Positions 1-8,657 of a stretch of 48,995 nucleotides of DNA are shown here, piece after piece. This DNA is from Gammaproteobacteria bacterium (GTDB lineage: Bacteria > Pseudomonadota > Gammaproteobacteria > Enterobacterales > Neiellaceae): contig JAFOOX010000042.1 in assembly GCA_017425245.1 (NCBI GenBank), positions 1 to 48,995 on the forward strand, given 5' to 3'. The number at the start of each line of letters is the position of its first letter. Positions within the stretch are counted from its first letter, which is position 1. The notes below the pieces were generated by a model. The model made no database searches, had not been told where the DNA came from, and was given only the letters and a program-made list of their open reading frames with translations. The position numbers and the translations under genes were made by a program.

Positions 1-49
1 TTCCAACCCCGTTTGAGCGCCAGCCCAATCACCTTGCCGCATGCCCCGC

Positions 50-589
50 TTAGCCATCAATCACCAGCTCGCTGGAAGGCACAGCCACTGCCCTTGGTCC
101 GAAACTGGTGATATTGGCGAGGGTCAGGTTGTGGTGGGCGGAGATCTGCGGGGCCGACAACACGCCGTTGTCCACGGTTGAATGGCCATCTGCGACCAAC
201 ACGACCGGATAGCCCAACGCCAGGGCCCTGCGGGTGGTGGTATCGACGCAGAACTCGCTCTGCAGGCCGCAGATCACCAGCTTGTTAACGCCCAGAGCTT
301 GCAGGCGTGCCTGCAGTTCGGTGTTGTGAAATGAATCCGTTGCCTGTTTGCGGATATAGATATCACCAGCTTGAACATCCAGCCCGTCCGCCAGCTGCCA
401 GCCGGCCGAGACGTAGAGCAAAAGACCGGAGGGGGTCTCATGCTGGATGACGACCACAGGCGCACCCACTGCTCGCATCCGTCGCGCAACCGAATTGATA
501 CGTTCAATGACGCGCGTGCACTCAAAGGCTTCGTACTCGCCGGAACAGAGGGCGTGCTGAACGTCGATGATCAGAAGGGCGGTGGTCAT
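50..589 (-). CDS. Cysteine hydrolase, isochorismatase-like family
   Basis: The 179-residue protein has the isochorismatase-like fold signature: a near N-terminal aspartate in LLIIDVQ (D9), a lysine in IRKQATDSF (K81) and a cysteine in SEFCVDTTTR (C114), which together form the Asp-Lys-Cys triad of this family. Members hydrolyse amides or related bonds (nicotinamidase, ureidoacrylate or isochorismate hydrolases), usually in the cytoplasm. The length is normal for a single-domain member, and the protein looks complete, with an ATG start at 589. The substrate cannot be read from the sequence. It is isolated: the next gene upstream on this strand is not within 1 kb, and mosaic repeats follow on the right. 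Family assignment is secure; the exact reaction is unknown. Confidence 0.88.
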   Translation of the reverse strand: MTTALLIIDVQHALCSGEYEAFECTRVIERINSVARRMRAVGAPVVVIQHETPSGLLLYVSAGWQLADGLDVQAGDIYIRKQATDSFHNTELQARLQALGVNKLVICGLQSEFCVDTTTRRALALGYPVVLVADGHSTVDNGVLSAPQISAHHNLTLANITSFGPRAVAVPSSELVIDG

Positions 590-760
590 ACGATGATCCT
601 GTGACTGCTGGTTGATGTGTTTGGCTGAACGAAAGGGCGTGGGGCCATCGCCTCAATTACCCAAAAGAGATCCACTTCCTGGCAACCAGCCCAGTCTACC
701 CCTAGCGGTGCACCGCAGGATTGATGTCATCCAACGAACCGCCAGCGGCAGCGTCTAATC

Positions 761-1125
761 CCCTTGATCGCCACCCGCAAGGCGCTGGCTAACGCACGGC
801 CAGTCGGGCGCAGGGGTTGAGCTGGCAGGGATGCCAGCGAAAGCAAATCTGGGCAGGACAGCCCATATTTGCGACCCCATAGCCCGGCAGAACATCAGCC
901 CAATATGGATGGAGGTGATCTCGGGGGCCGCCGGAGAGTGCAGGGAGGCCGTGCGGCAACGGCCTCCTTGCCCGTCGTGGAGGGGGCGGAACCCCTCCAT
1001 CTGCCGCCACGCAGTGGCGTTCTCGCCGCGTAGCGGCATCCAAGCTCCGGCCCGCGCCGGCCGGTCGGCGCTCTTACCCAAATCGCCACGCGATTTGTCT
1101 TATTGCCTGCCGCGCAGCGGCAAAA
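761..1125 (+). repeat. Mosaic intergenic repeat, copy C
   Basis: This ~365-bp non-coding block has a second copy in inverted orientation at 30889-31245. The two share a near-identical 47-bp core around 844-890 that contains a dyad (CAAAT/ATTTG outside, TGGGC/GCCCA inside, 844-871), and a right part with three-base-loop hairpins such as aaatcgccacgcgattt and tgccgcgcagcggca. Between these lie two hairpins, H1 at 944-967 (9-bp stem) and H2 at 978-999 (8-bp stem), that are also found in the repeats at 33.8 and 36.0 kb. No open frame inside resembles a protein. Confidence 0.8.
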
Positions 1126-1253
1126 GCCAACAGCGGCGCAGCCGCGACAAACCAACGCCACGCCAGCGACCCTCTCCCCCTGCCCTTCTCCCATTTAGGG
1201 CGAGGGGGGCCAAAGGCCAAGGCTCCCACATGGCCAGACGCGTGCAGCTATTC

Positions 1254-1337
1254 TGGATTCCCGCCTACGCGGGAATGACGGGGCATGCGGGAATGACGGG
1301 GCATGCGGGAATGGCGGAGCATGCAGGAATGACGCAT
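1254..1337 (+). repeat. Palindromic ATTCCCGC element with four 18-bp tandem units
   Basis: A dyad, attcccgcctacgcgggaat (1257-1276), is followed by tandem 18-bp units of the form gggaatgacggggcatgc at 1271-1288 and 1289-1306, a variant at 1307-1324 and a partial unit at 1325-1337. The dyad resembles the attccc...gggaat palindromes scattered in many proteobacterial genomes. Here the right arm has been amplified. Confidence 0.8.
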
Positions 1338-1375
1338 CAGGCATAGGCCGATGCAGGCGACAACGCATCTCCCCA

Positions 1376-1424
1376 CCTTGATCGCCAACGAACGCGCGTC
1401 AGCCGACGTACGGCCAGACGGGCG
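1376..1424 (+). repeat. Partial copy of the mosaic repeat end
   Basis: The stretch starting ccttgatcgcca and running to ggccagacgggcg matches the left end of copy C (762-812) with several substitutions. Other copies of this end are at 31186-31245 and 32848-32896, both inverted. It is probably a solo end or decayed copy. Confidence 0.6.
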
Positions 1425-1679
1425 AGTTGGGTGAGTCGCTTGGACGGCGACGAAAGCCACTATGGGCACCGGAATTCATGGATAGTCCATGGCACATTGT
1501 GGCGACCCCGAAGGGCCAACAGGGCAATAGCGTGGTCTGGAGGGTGTGATTTTAGGGCCGGCTGGCGGTGCATGGGCAAAACTCTGCGTCCGGGCGACGC
1601 TGCCGCAATCTCCGGCGGCGCGGCTGGACATCAACCACCAGCCAGCTATAGTGCGCCGCAGTGACCAGAGGGGCGGAAA

Positions 1680-2279
1680 ATGCAGCAGAACAACGATGAA
1701 TGGCAGAACGACGATGAGGATGACTACGTCTCCAAGTCCCACTTCAAGCGCGATGCCGAGGCCCGCCAGGATGTGGGGGCCGAGCTGGTCAACCTCAATG
1801 ATGCCCAGCTGTCGCGGGTACCGCTGGATGATGAATTGCTGGCGGCCATCCGTCTTGCCCAGAAGCTGGCCAACAAGCGCGAAGCCAAACGCCGCCAGTT
1901 GCAGTACATCGGCAAGCTGATGCGCAGCCGCGATGTCGAACCGATGATCGCCGCCCTTGACCGCATCAAACAGCGCAGCGTCGAGGCCAACGCCCGCTTT
2001 GCCCGCATCGAACGGCTGCGTGATCGCCTGGTCAACGAGGGGGACGTTGCCCTGGCCACAGTGCTGGAGCGCTATCCGGATGCCGACCGCCAACATCTGC
2101 GCCAGCTGATCCGCCAGGGCCGCAAGGCCGATGGCAGCCCCGATACTGCCACCGCCCGTACCATCTTCCGCTACCTGCGCACCCTCGATGAGGCTCAGCT
2201 GGTCAGTGATGGCGAAACGGCCGATCTCAACGACTGGGCAGACGAAGCCAACGCCCGCCGCGAAGACGAAGAGCAGTAA
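1680..2279 (+). CDS. yjgA: Ribosome biogenesis factor YjgA/DarP (DUF615)
   Basis: The 199-residue protein matches the YjgA/DarP family: an acidic N-terminus followed by VSKSHFKRDAEARQDVG, a long helical middle (KLANKREAKRRQLQYIGKLM) and the conserved RIERLRDRL and RQLIRQGRKAD segments, with an acidic tail. Known members associate with late 50S precursors and promote peptidyl-transferase centre maturation in the cytoplasm. The start is the ATG at 1680, preceded by an aggggcgga ribosome-binding site. The gene stands alone, with repeats upstream and a bidirectional hairpin terminator downstream shared with the convergent chemoreceptor gene. Length and sequence look intact. Confidence 0.93.
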   Translation: MQQNNDEWQNDDEDDYVSKSHFKRDAEARQDVGAELVNLNDAQLSRVPLDDELLAAIRLAQKLANKREAKRRQLQYIGKLMRSRDVEPMIAALDRIKQRSVEANARFARIERLRDRLVNEGDVALATVLERYPDADRQHLRQLIRQGRKADGSPDTATARTIFRYLRTLDEAQLVSDGETADLNDWADEANARREDEEQ

Positions 2280-2297
2280 GCCGCTGCGCTACTAGCA

Positions 2298-2321
2298 AAA
2301 CGGCGCCCGCGGGCGCCGTTT
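2298..2321. terminator. Bidirectional intrinsic terminator
   Basis: A GC-rich dyad (aaacggcgcc, loop cgcg, ggcgccgttt) lies between the convergent yjgA and chemoreceptor genes. It has T-rich flanks on both strands, so it can serve both transcripts. Confidence 0.8.
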
Positions 2322-2340
2322 GTCATTGCGACAGCAGTGA

Positions 2341-3966
2341 TCAGACGCGGAAGCGCCCCACCAGCGCAGCAATCTGCCCCGACTTGCCCAGCACCTGTTC
2401 GGCACCACGGGCCACCTGGCGGGCGATCTCGTCGTTTTCTTCGGCCATCTGCTGAATGCGCACCACGTTCTCGCTGATCTGATCGGCCGTGGTCGACTGC
2501 TCTTCAGCCGCAGCCGCGATCTGGGTGTTCATACCGGCGACCGAATTGACCGCGGCGGTGATCTCCTCCAGCACCCGGCCCGTGCCGGCGGCGTGGTCCA
2601 CCAGCCGCTGGGCTTTGGACTGGCTATCGCCCATCGCCTGCACCGCATCGCGTGACTCGCTCTGCAACCGTTCGATGATGGTGCGGATCTCCTTGGTCGA
2701 ATCCTGAGTGCGCTGAGCCAAGGTACGCACTTCATCGGCGACCACGGCAAAGCCACGCCCCTGCTCACCGGCACGTGCCGCCTCAATAGCGGCGTTCAGC
2801 GCCAGCAAATTGGTCTGCTCGGCAATGCTGCTGATCACATCCATCACCTTGCCGATATCGCGGCTGCCATCCTCCACCCGCTGGATCACGGCGGCGGCCT
2901 GCTCAATGTTACGCGCCAGACCATCCACGGCAGCGATGGTTTCGCCCACCACCGACCGGCCTCGACGAACATCTTGATCGGCGCGCTGAGTGGCACTGGC
3001 CGCATCGGTAGCATTGCGCGCCACCTCTTCGACTGAGGCGGCCATCTCGGTAACCGCAGTGGCCACCTGATTGTTTTCGCCTTGCTGCTCACCGGCCGCG
3101 AGCTGACCCCGTTGGGCCAGCCCCTGCACATCGGCCAGATCCTTTTGCAGATCACGGGTGAGCTGCTGCACATCACCAATCAGGCTGCCCAAGGTGGTAG
3201 TAAAGCGGTTGAAGGTGGTAGCAACCTGGGCGGCTTCATCGTTGCCGATGACCGGCAGGCGCTGACTGAGATCGCCCTCGCCGTCGGCGATGCGCGCCAT
3301 GCGGTCACGAATGGTCAGCAGGGTGCTGGAGGCGACCCCGCCCAGCCACCAGGCCAAAAACAGTGCGGCCAGAGTGCCAATGACAGCCACTAGCATCGCC
3401 TCATGACGTGACACCTCTTTGGTTGCAGCGGCTTCCGTCATGGCGACATCGATCTCTTTTTCCATCCGCTCGGTAAGCAGATCGATCTGATCACGCATGC
3501 TACTGAACGCTGCGGCCGCATCGCCATAACTCAGGTTTCTGGCCTCATCACCACTGGCGCTGACCACTCTTTGGGTCAATTGCTCCCACTGCCGGCGACC
3601 ACTGTCATAGCGGCGATACAGATCAAGCGATACCTCCTCTTTGGTTAGACCTCCGAACTTGGCCATGCGCTCACGTGCCTGGGTGATGTTCTCCTGATGC
3701 TGCTCGACCATCTTGGCCCGATGCGGATCATCAGCCGCCAGGAACAGCAGCGAGCGTTCAGCCACCAGCGCCTGGTAAAGATCGCGATCGGCCTGCAGCA
3801 ACAGATTCAACCGCCACACCACATCAGCACCGACCCGATCGAGGTTGGCTGCCAGCTTGTTCACCACCAGCAGGGAGCTAACGGTCACGATGATGATAAC
3901 CAGTACAAACAGGGCGCTGAGTACCATCTGCTTGCCACGGGCAGAGAGTTTAAAGATCCAGTTCAT
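2341..3966 (-). CDS. Methyl-accepting chemotaxis protein
   Basis: A 541-residue transmembrane chemoreceptor. A first membrane segment at about residues 14-35 is followed by a helical periplasmic region (36-188) resembling a four-helix-bundle ligand domain, a second membrane segment (190-211), a HAMP domain (about 212-265) and the cytoplasmic signalling domain. The invariant hairpin tip that contacts CheA/CheW is present at about 382-410 ([20 protein letters not shown]). Signals at the periplasmic side are relayed to CheA autophosphorylation. There is no C-terminal CheR-tethering pentapeptide. The ligand is unknown. The start is the ATG at 3966 and the gene is monocistronic. Confidence 0.94.
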   Translation of the reverse strand: MNWIFKLSARGKQMVLSALFVLVIIIVTVSSLLVVNKLAANLDRVGADVVWRLNLLLQADRDLYQALVAERSLLFLAADDPHRAKMVEQHQENITQARERMAKFGGLTKEEVSLDLYRRYDSGRRQWEQLTQRVVSASGDEARNLSYGDAAAAFSSMRDQIDLLTERMEKEIDVAMTEAAATKEVSRHEAMLVAVIGTLAALFLAWWLGGVASSTLLTIRDRMARIADGEGDLSQRLPVIGNDEAAQVATTFNRFTTTLGSLIGDVQQLTRDLQKDLADVQGLAQRGQLAAGEQQGENNQVATAVTEMAASVEEVARNATDAASATQRADQDVRRGRSVVGETIAAVDGLARNIEQAAAVIQRVEDGSRDIGKVMDVISSIAEQTNLLALNAAIEAARAGEQGRGFAVVADEVRTLAQRTQDSTKEIRTIIERLQSESRDAVQAMGDSQSKAQRLVDHAAGTGRVLEEITAAVNSVAGMNTQIAAAAEEQSTTADQISENVVRIQQMAEENDEIARQVARGAEQVLGKSGQIAALVGRFRV

Positions 3967-4047
3967 GGCATGTCTCGTTGGTCACCGGGATACAACCAAT
4001 ATAGTAACTTGGTGCACAAACGCTGTGACCGCGTTTGCAGCGGAGAA

Positions 4048-4302
4048 TCACAGCGGCGCAAAAACAGCAAAGCCAGACCAAAGGCGGCTGGGCACCGGGA
4101 CTTCGTAGGGGTTTTCAAGCTGCCCTTCGATGGTGTCATTGCCACAGCTCATCGCCCAGTGGAAGGCGATATCGTCAGCACCGAGCAGGCTGGTGCCACT
4201 CAGATCGAAGGTGAAGCTGATCTTGCCAAGCACCTGGAACGGCTCAGGTTGCGTCGCTAACCAGATTAGCGTTGGCTGAAAGCGGGGGAATCGCTGCGCC
4301 AC
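4048..4302 (-). pseudogene. Probable PEP-CTERM protein remnant
   Basis: The minus strand reads a short frame with FDLSGTSLLGADDIAFHWAM, then SCGNDTIEG, and ends in EVPVPSRLWSGFAVFAPL followed by a stop. This resembles the end of PEP-CTERM exosortase substrates: the HW-MSCGNDVIEG segment, then a VPVP motif and a hydrophobic stretch. The terminal arginine cluster is missing, and no credible start or signal peptide lies upstream, where a terminator hairpin is met instead. I infer a decayed 3' fragment. No exosortase gene is in the window. Confidence 0.5.
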
Positions 4303-4308
4303 AAAATT

Positions 4309-4345
4309 AAGCCAGCGCAATCACAACGATGGCGCTGGCTTTTTA
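4309..4345. terminator. Hairpin terminator downstream of rraB
   Basis: The dyad gccagcgc...ggcgctggc is followed by ttttta on the plus strand and by an AT-rich taatttt on the minus strand. Position and orientation suit termination of rraB (minus strand), although the better T-run is on the plus strand. Confidence 0.6.
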
Positions 4346-4375
4346 CTCAGGCGTAAAGGCTCTGGACAGCGACTG

Positions 4376-4732
4376 TCACTCTTCGAGGTAGGTACCCCAA
4401 CCGTCGTAAATCACCCCGTGTTTGGCCGCCAGTTCCAGCATCTGTTCAGTCTGGGCATCGAGCAGAGCCAGATCGAGCAGGTTCTCGGTGATCACATCGC
4501 AACAAAAGCAGCGCTGACCACGATCCATCTCCAGCTCTTCGGCGTCGGTCACCTCAAAGCCGAGGTTGAAAGCGGACACCGCCATCTTTTCCAGCCGGTC
4601 GAAGTTATCGGCGGCGAAGTGATGTTCGATGATGTGCTCAGCGTCAAGATTGGTGCCATCGGCCGTCAGGGCGGCGACAATTTCGCGGTTCTCGGCCAGC
4701 AGATCACTGCGGCTCTTGGCGTCATCCAGCAT
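4376..4732 (-). CDS. rraB: Regulator of RNase E activity RraB
   Basis: The 118-residue acidic protein matches RraB along its length: LAENREIVAALTADGTNLD, then HIIEHHFAADNFDRLEKMAV, GFEVTDAEELE, and the end HGVIYDGWGTYLE. In Escherichia coli RraB binds RNase E and inhibits its activity, remodelling the degradosome and mRNA decay. The ATG at 4732 gives the normal family length. It lies 47 bp downstream of plsC on the same strand, so the two may share a transcript. It looks intact. Confidence 0.93.
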   Translation of the reverse strand: MLDDAKSRSDLLAENREIVAALTADGTNLDAEHIIEHHFAADNFDRLEKMAVSAFNLGFEVTDAEELEMDRGQRCFCCDVITENLLDLALLDAQTEQMLELAAKHGVIYDGWGTYLEE

Positions 4733-4779
4733 GGTTATCCCCGTCTGATGGTGGTGGATTGGCGGCGTGCGGCGCGACC

Positions 4780-5499
4780 TTAACGGCCACGCAGCTGTTT
4801 CTGTTCAACGCCCAGCTGGTCGTAGCACTGCTGCATCTGGTCGCGTACATCGCGTGCCAGCTGGCCCAGATCATCGCCCTCATTGACGGTGATCGCCGGC
4901 AGGTACTGGATCAGGATAGTGCCATTGTCCCAGCGGTTGAGGCGGGTGTCGGCCATCGGCCCGGTAACCACCGGAATGATCGGCACCCCGGCACGGGCGG
5001 CCAGTTTGAACGCCCCCAGCTTGAACGGCAGCATGGTCAGGCCACGACTGCGGGTACCTTCAGGGAACACCCACACGCTCATGTCGCGATCATGGATCTG
5101 GCGTGCCGCATCGCTGATGGTGTCGGCGGCGCGCGAACGGTTGGCGCGGTCGATCAGGATGTTGCCGGTCAGCCAGTACATGATGCCGAACAGCGGAATG
5201 GCCACCAGAGAGCGCTTGCCGATGGTTACGGTGCGCGGCGGTACGGCATTGGCGCACACAAAGAGGTCAAAGGTGTTTTGGTGGTTGCAGACATAGACCG
5301 CATGGCGCGGCAGCTCGGCCAATGGTGGCCGGCGCACGATGCTGCGAATGCCCATCAACGGTAGCACCCAGCCGAACGGGCGGCTGAAGATGTAGACCAG
5401 ATTGGGGTGGCGCGGCCGGAACATGCCCACCAGCACACAGGCGGTGAAGTCGAGCAGCAGGGCCACGAACAGCAGCAGGGAGCGAACAGCAGCAAGCAT
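4780..5499 (-). CDS. plsC: 1-acyl-sn-glycerol-3-phosphate acyltransferase
   Basis: The 239-residue protein carries the acyltransferase motifs H-x4-D (H73 to D78, in CNHQNTFDLF) and FPEGTRS (145-151), with an N-terminal hydrophobic segment. PlsC acylates lysophosphatidate to phosphatidate at the inner membrane, the second acyl step of phospholipid synthesis. I chose the ATG at 5499, which yields a start MLAAVRSLLLF at the membrane segment; longer in-frame extension upstream lacks family similarity and would cover the promoter region shared with divergent hldD. The 148-bp gap to hldD should hold both promoters. Confidence 0.92.
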   Translation of the reverse strand: MLAAVRSLLLFVALLLDFTACVLVGMFRPRHPNLVYIFSRPFGWVLPLMGIRSIVRRPPLAELPRHAVYVCNHQNTFDLFVCANAVPPRTVTIGKRSLVAIPLFGIMYWLTGNILIDRANRSRAADTISDAARQIHDRDMSVWVFPEGTRSRGLTMLPFKLGAFKLAARAGVPIIPVVTGPMADTRLNRWDNGTILIQYLPAITVNEGDDLGQLARDVRDQMQQCYDQLGVEQKQLRGR

Positions 5500-5647
5500 G
5501 ACAATAACCCGTAATCCAGAGGCGGGCAGTATAAAGGGGAAATGGCCACAGCCGCCATCTGGCCTCAGCGGCGTGGCCAGCGCCGCGTTGCCGCCGCCAG
5601 CTACGCCGCCTATGATGAGGGCCAACTTGGGTTGCTGGGTGTGAGTC

Positions 5648-6589
5648 ATGATCATTGTTACCGGCGGAGCGGGCTTTATCGGCGCCAATCTGGTCAAGGC
5701 GCTTAACGCGCGGGGCCGCAACGACATCCTGATCGTCGACGACCTGACCGACGGCACCAAGTTCGTCAATCTGGTCGACCTCGACTACGCCGATTACCTC
5801 GACAAGGATGATTTTCTGGCCCGCATTAAGGCCGGCGAAGAGTTCGGCCCGATCGAAGTAGTGTTCCATCAGGGGGCCTGTTCCACCACCACTGAGTGGG
5901 ACGGCAAGTTGATGATGGCCACCAACTACGAGTACTCCAAGGTGCTGCTGCACTACTGCATGCAGCGCTTTATCCCTTTCATCTACGCCTCGTCGGCGGC
6001 CACCTACGGCACCACCGACCAGTTCCGCGAAGAGCCGGCCTGCGAAGGGCCGCTCAATGTTTACGGTTACTCCAAGCTGCAGTTCGACAACTATGTGCGC
6101 CGCCTGCTGCCCAAAGCCCGCTCGCAGATCGTCGGCCTGCGCTATTTCAACGTCTATGGCCCGCGCGAACAGCACAAGGGGTCGATGGCCTCGGTCGCCT
6201 TTCACCTCAACAACCAGCTCAACAAGGGCGATAACCCCAAGCTGTTTGAGGGCTGCGACGGCTACGCCAACGGCGGTCAGCTGCGCGATTTCATCTACGT
6301 CGGCGATGTGTGTAAGGTCAACCTGTGGTGCTGGGACCACCCCGACTGCAGCGGCATCTTTAACTGCGGCACCGGCCGCGCCGAGCCGTTCCAGGCGGTG
6401 GCCGAGGCGGTGATCCGTCACCATGGCCGTGGTCAGGTCGAATATGTGCCCTTTCCTGACCATCTCAAAGGTCGTTACCAGAGCTTTACCCAGGCCGATA
6501 TGAGCCGGCTGCGGGCGGCGGGCTATGATCAGCCGTTCATGGATGTGGCCGCTGGCGTGGCCACCTATCTGGCTTGGCTGAACCGCTAA
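5648..6589 (+). CDS. hldD: ADP-L-glycero-D-manno-heptose-6-epimerase
   Basis: A 313-residue extended-SDR enzyme. The NAD(P)-binding GGAGFIG motif (6-12), the SSAATYG serine (115-116) and the active-site Y-x3-K in NVYGYSK (Y139, K143) are all present. The segment [15 protein letters not shown] is typical of HldD (RfaD). It epimerises ADP-D-glycero-D-manno-heptose to the L,D form used in the LPS inner core. Length is as in Escherichia coli (310). It diverges from plsC and converges on the AraC-type gene with only 8 bp between the stops, so no separate terminator fits there. Confidence 0.95.
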   Translation: MIIVTGGAGFIGANLVKALNARGRNDILIVDDLTDGTKFVNLVDLDYADYLDKDDFLARIKAGEEFGPIEVVFHQGACSTTTEWDGKLMMATNYEYSKVLLHYCMQRFIPFIYASSAATYGTTDQFREEPACEGPLNVYGYSKLQFDNYVRRLLPKARSQIVGLRYFNVYGPREQHKGSMASVAFHLNNQLNKGDNPKLFEGCDGYANGGQLRDFIYVGDVCKVNLWCWDHPDCSGIFNCGTGRAEPFQAVAEAVIRHHGRGQVEYVPFPDHLKGRYQSFTQADMSRLRAAGYDQPFMDVAAGVATYLAWLNR

Positions 6590-6597
6590 CGACGCGC

Positions 6598-7632
6598 TCA
6601 GACCTGCCGCAGCATGCTGGGCAGCAGCCCTGTCCAGCGTTTGCACGAGCGACGGAAATTGTGGCCATCGCTATAGCCCAGTTCATGAGCCAGTTGCTCG
6701 TTGGAGCAAAGGCTGGTGGCCAGCCGGTGTAACGCCAGCTGCTTGCGGAGCTCGTCGCCCAACTGCTGATAACTGGTGCCCTGACGCTGCAGGCAGCGTT
6801 TGAGGGTGGCAGTGCTGACCCCGGCGGCGGCCGCACAGTGGTCGATGGTCAGATTCTGGCGGAGATGAGGGCGCAGATGGCGTCGTTGCCAGCGCAGCGT
6901 CCACTCAAGCAGGCCAATGCTATGAGCACTGGGGCGCCATAGCTGACGGCACAACGCCAGCTGCTGCTGGTAGTCAGCCGGACAATGATCCGGCCAGCGC
7001 TGCTGCAGATGGTGTCGAGCAAGGCTAAGCCCAGTGCAAGCCGCACCAAACTCGAGGTGCTGACCAAGATGCTGCTGATGCTGCGCTAACTGGCGCGGCG
7101 CATCATAGCCTAACTGAACCTGCAGCTGCGGCGGCTGGCGTAACCCCTGACGGATCAGGGCGGCCAGTGCCGTGAGCAGACAATCCTGAATGAAGGTCGC
7201 CTCATCCCCCAGCTCAACCACGGGCAGCAGCTGCAAATGAATGCGTTCGGCGGACCACTGCACCAATATCGTCATCAGCGGCTGCCACAGCGCCCGAAAG
7301 CGGCCAAGATTAACCAGCGCCCGGCGTAGATCAGGCGAGGCGTGAAGCAGCTCGGCCAATGGCCCCCCTTGGGCGCCAACCAGGCGGTGGCCGAGCAGAA
7401 ACGGCAGATCCGCCCCCTGGGCCAAGCGGCGGGCGTTGGCCACCAAGCGCAGCAATTGATCGGCGCTGATGCAATGGCCCGGTTGGCGTAGATCTTGGTC
7501 AAAGATCCCGGTGCCGCGCAGCAGCAACGGCCGTGGGGCGCCTCGCCGCTCAGCCAGCTCAATCAACAGTCGTGGCACCCCTGCCAGGGGTACGACTTTG
7601 TCCTGGCTGTCAAACCACCGCCGCCCGTTCAT
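6598..7632 (-). CDS. AraC-family regulator with arabinose-binding-like N-domain
   Basis: The 344-residue protein has an N-terminal region (about 15-200) of the type found in OruR/ArgR-like AraC regulators (Arabinose_bd), with RLLIELAERRGA and a HISADQLLRLV-type segment, and a C-terminal AraC helix-turn-helix (about 250-344) with LTIDHCAAAAGVSTATLKRC and LAHELGYSDGHNFRRSCKRW. It should bind DNA and respond to an unidentified small molecule. Its start codon shares one base with the stop of the upstream GGDEF-like gene (tgATG at 7630-7634), so the pair is probably translationally coupled. Target genes are unknown. Confidence 0.88.
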   Translation of the reverse strand: MNGRRWFDSQDKVVPLAGVPRLLIELAERRGAPRPLLLRGTGIFDQDLRQPGHCISADQLLRLVANARRLAQGADLPFLLGHRLVGAQGGPLAELLHASPDLRRALVNLGRFRALWQPLMTILVQWSAERIHLQLLPVVELGDEATFIQDCLLTALAALIRQGLRQPPQLQVQLGYDAPRQLAQHQQHLGQHLEFGAACTGLSLARHHLQQRWPDHCPADYQQQLALCRQLWRPSAHSIGLLEWTLRWQRRHLRPHLRQNLTIDHCAAAAGVSTATLKRCLQRQGTSYQQLGDELRKQLALHRLATSLCSNEQLAHELGYSDGHNFRRSCKRWTGLLPSMLRQV

Positions 7633-8531
7633 CAGCCCGCCTTGCGTGCGGCCCAGCGCTGCCGCTGGCGGCGCTCATCGAGCAACCGCTGACCGCGCTG
7701 CAGTAGCGAGGCGGCGCTGTCGTTATCGGCACTGACCGCCACCACCGTCGAAGCCAGCGGCTGACGCCCCAGCAAGGCAATCTGCTGGGTCAAATGCAGA
7801 GCCAGCGCCTCAGCCTCCGCAGTGCTGGTCGTGGGCAGCAGCGCCACGAAGCGGTCGCCAGCATAACGGCACAGCAAATCATCAAGCCGCAGCTGGGCCA
7901 GCAAACATTCGCTGACCTCGCGCAACAGACGATCGCCGGCGGCATCGCCATGAAGGCGGTTGTAGCCGGCAAAGTCATCCAGATCGATCACCAGCAGCGC
8001 CAACGGCGCCTGCCGTGCCTGATGCAGCCGCAGTTCACGCTGCAGCTGCGGCAGCAAGTAGTCAGCGCTGTAGAGTTTGGTCAGGTAATCAACGAGCCGG
8101 TGTTCGCGGAAGAAGCGCTCACGACGCTTGAGCTGGGAATTAACCGTGCGCTGCTCACGATGCCAGCCAACCAGACCCAGCGTCAGCAGCACCATACCGA
8201 TAGGGGCCGGAATCGACTCCAAAGAGCCAACCCATTGACCGGCGCCTTCAAAGGCAAAGAACTCATCACAGAGATCGAGCCAAGTCGCGGCAAAATAAGC
8301 GGTACCACCAGCATACAGCAGGTTGGTTACCCGGCCTGCCGGACGGCTGGCCAGCACCAGCCAGATCCAGACGAAAGCCATGGCGGCCACCGCACCCTCG
8401 CCGACAACATCAAGCCAATCTACCTCAGCCCAGAACTTCGGCTCACCACCCACCGCCACCAGCAATGCCAGCGCCACAATAACAGCGAACAACACCACCA
8501 CGCGCAGATGGTGATAACGAGGAATACGCAT
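7632..8531 (-). CDS. Membrane protein with degenerate GGDEF domain
   Basis: The 299-residue protein has several N-terminal hydrophobic segments (about 10-28, 47-62, 70-86, 108-125) and a C-terminal GGDEF-type domain starting at VDYLTKLYSADYL (148). The DLDDFAGYNRLHGDAAGD segment (183-200) is well conserved, but the signature loop reads AGDRF (224-228) instead of GGDEF, with Arg in place of the catalytic Glu. Diguanylate cyclase activity is therefore doubtful; it may bind GTP or c-di-GMP or act by interaction. It is coupled to the AraC gene. Two Pho-box-like repeats lie 17-69 bp upstream of its start. Confidence 0.85.
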   Translation of the reverse strand: MRIPRYHHLRVVVLFAVIVALALLVAVGGEPKFWAEVDWLDVVGEGAVAAMAFVWIWLVLASRPAGRVTNLLYAGGTAYFAATWLDLCDEFFAFEGAGQWVGSLESIPAPIGMVLLTLGLVGWHREQRTVNSQLKRRERFFREHRLVDYLTKLYSADYLLPQLQRELRLHQARQAPLALLVIDLDDFAGYNRLHGDAAGDRLLREVSECLLAQLRLDDLLCRYAGDRFVALLPTTSTAEAEALALHLTQQIALLGRQPLASTVVAVSADNDSAASLLQRGQRLLDERRQRQRWAARKAG

Positions 8532-8547
8532 CGGTACCGCATCACAG

Positions 8548-8600
8548 ATGACAACAAGATGACGTTAGCCTGCCGCCAGCAGATGACAGGCAGGTGACAA
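8548..8600 (-). promoter_or_regulatory. Two Pho-box-like sites facing the GGDEF gene
   Basis: On the minus strand the stretch reads TTGTCAC-CTGC-CTGTCAT (8600-8583) and ACGTCAT-CTTG-TTGTCAT (8565-8548). Each has the 7-4-7 geometry and the TGTCA core of PhoB boxes. No strong -10 is visible behind them, so activity is inferred, not shown. Confidence 0.5.
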
Positions 8601-8611
8601 GCGCTCGCGGA

Positions 8612-8645
8612 CTGAGCCGAAATGACCCGGGTCATTGCAGCTCAG
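8612..8645. promoter_or_regulatory. 34-bp dyad in divergent promoter region
   Basis: ctgagc (8612-8617) and gctcag (8640-8645) flank, through equal 3-bp spacers, the perfect 16-bp palindrome aatgacccgggtcatt (8621-8636). Its place midway between divergent genes and the lack of a T-run favour an operator for a dimeric regulator over a terminator. The neighbouring AraC-type protein is one candidate. Confidence 0.55.
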
Positions 8646-8657
8646 CCACATCCCGAG

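Noticed and set aside
1..35. Another copy of repeat A/B at the left edge
   Set aside because: ttccaaccccgtttgagc looks like the repeat start, but the rest diverges quickly and the window is cut there, so it cannot be supported.
831..1346. 171-codon plus-strand frame in the first repeat block
   Set aside because: It runs through hairpin repeats and the 18-bp tandem units; the repeating AGMTGHAGM end is just the translated repeat.
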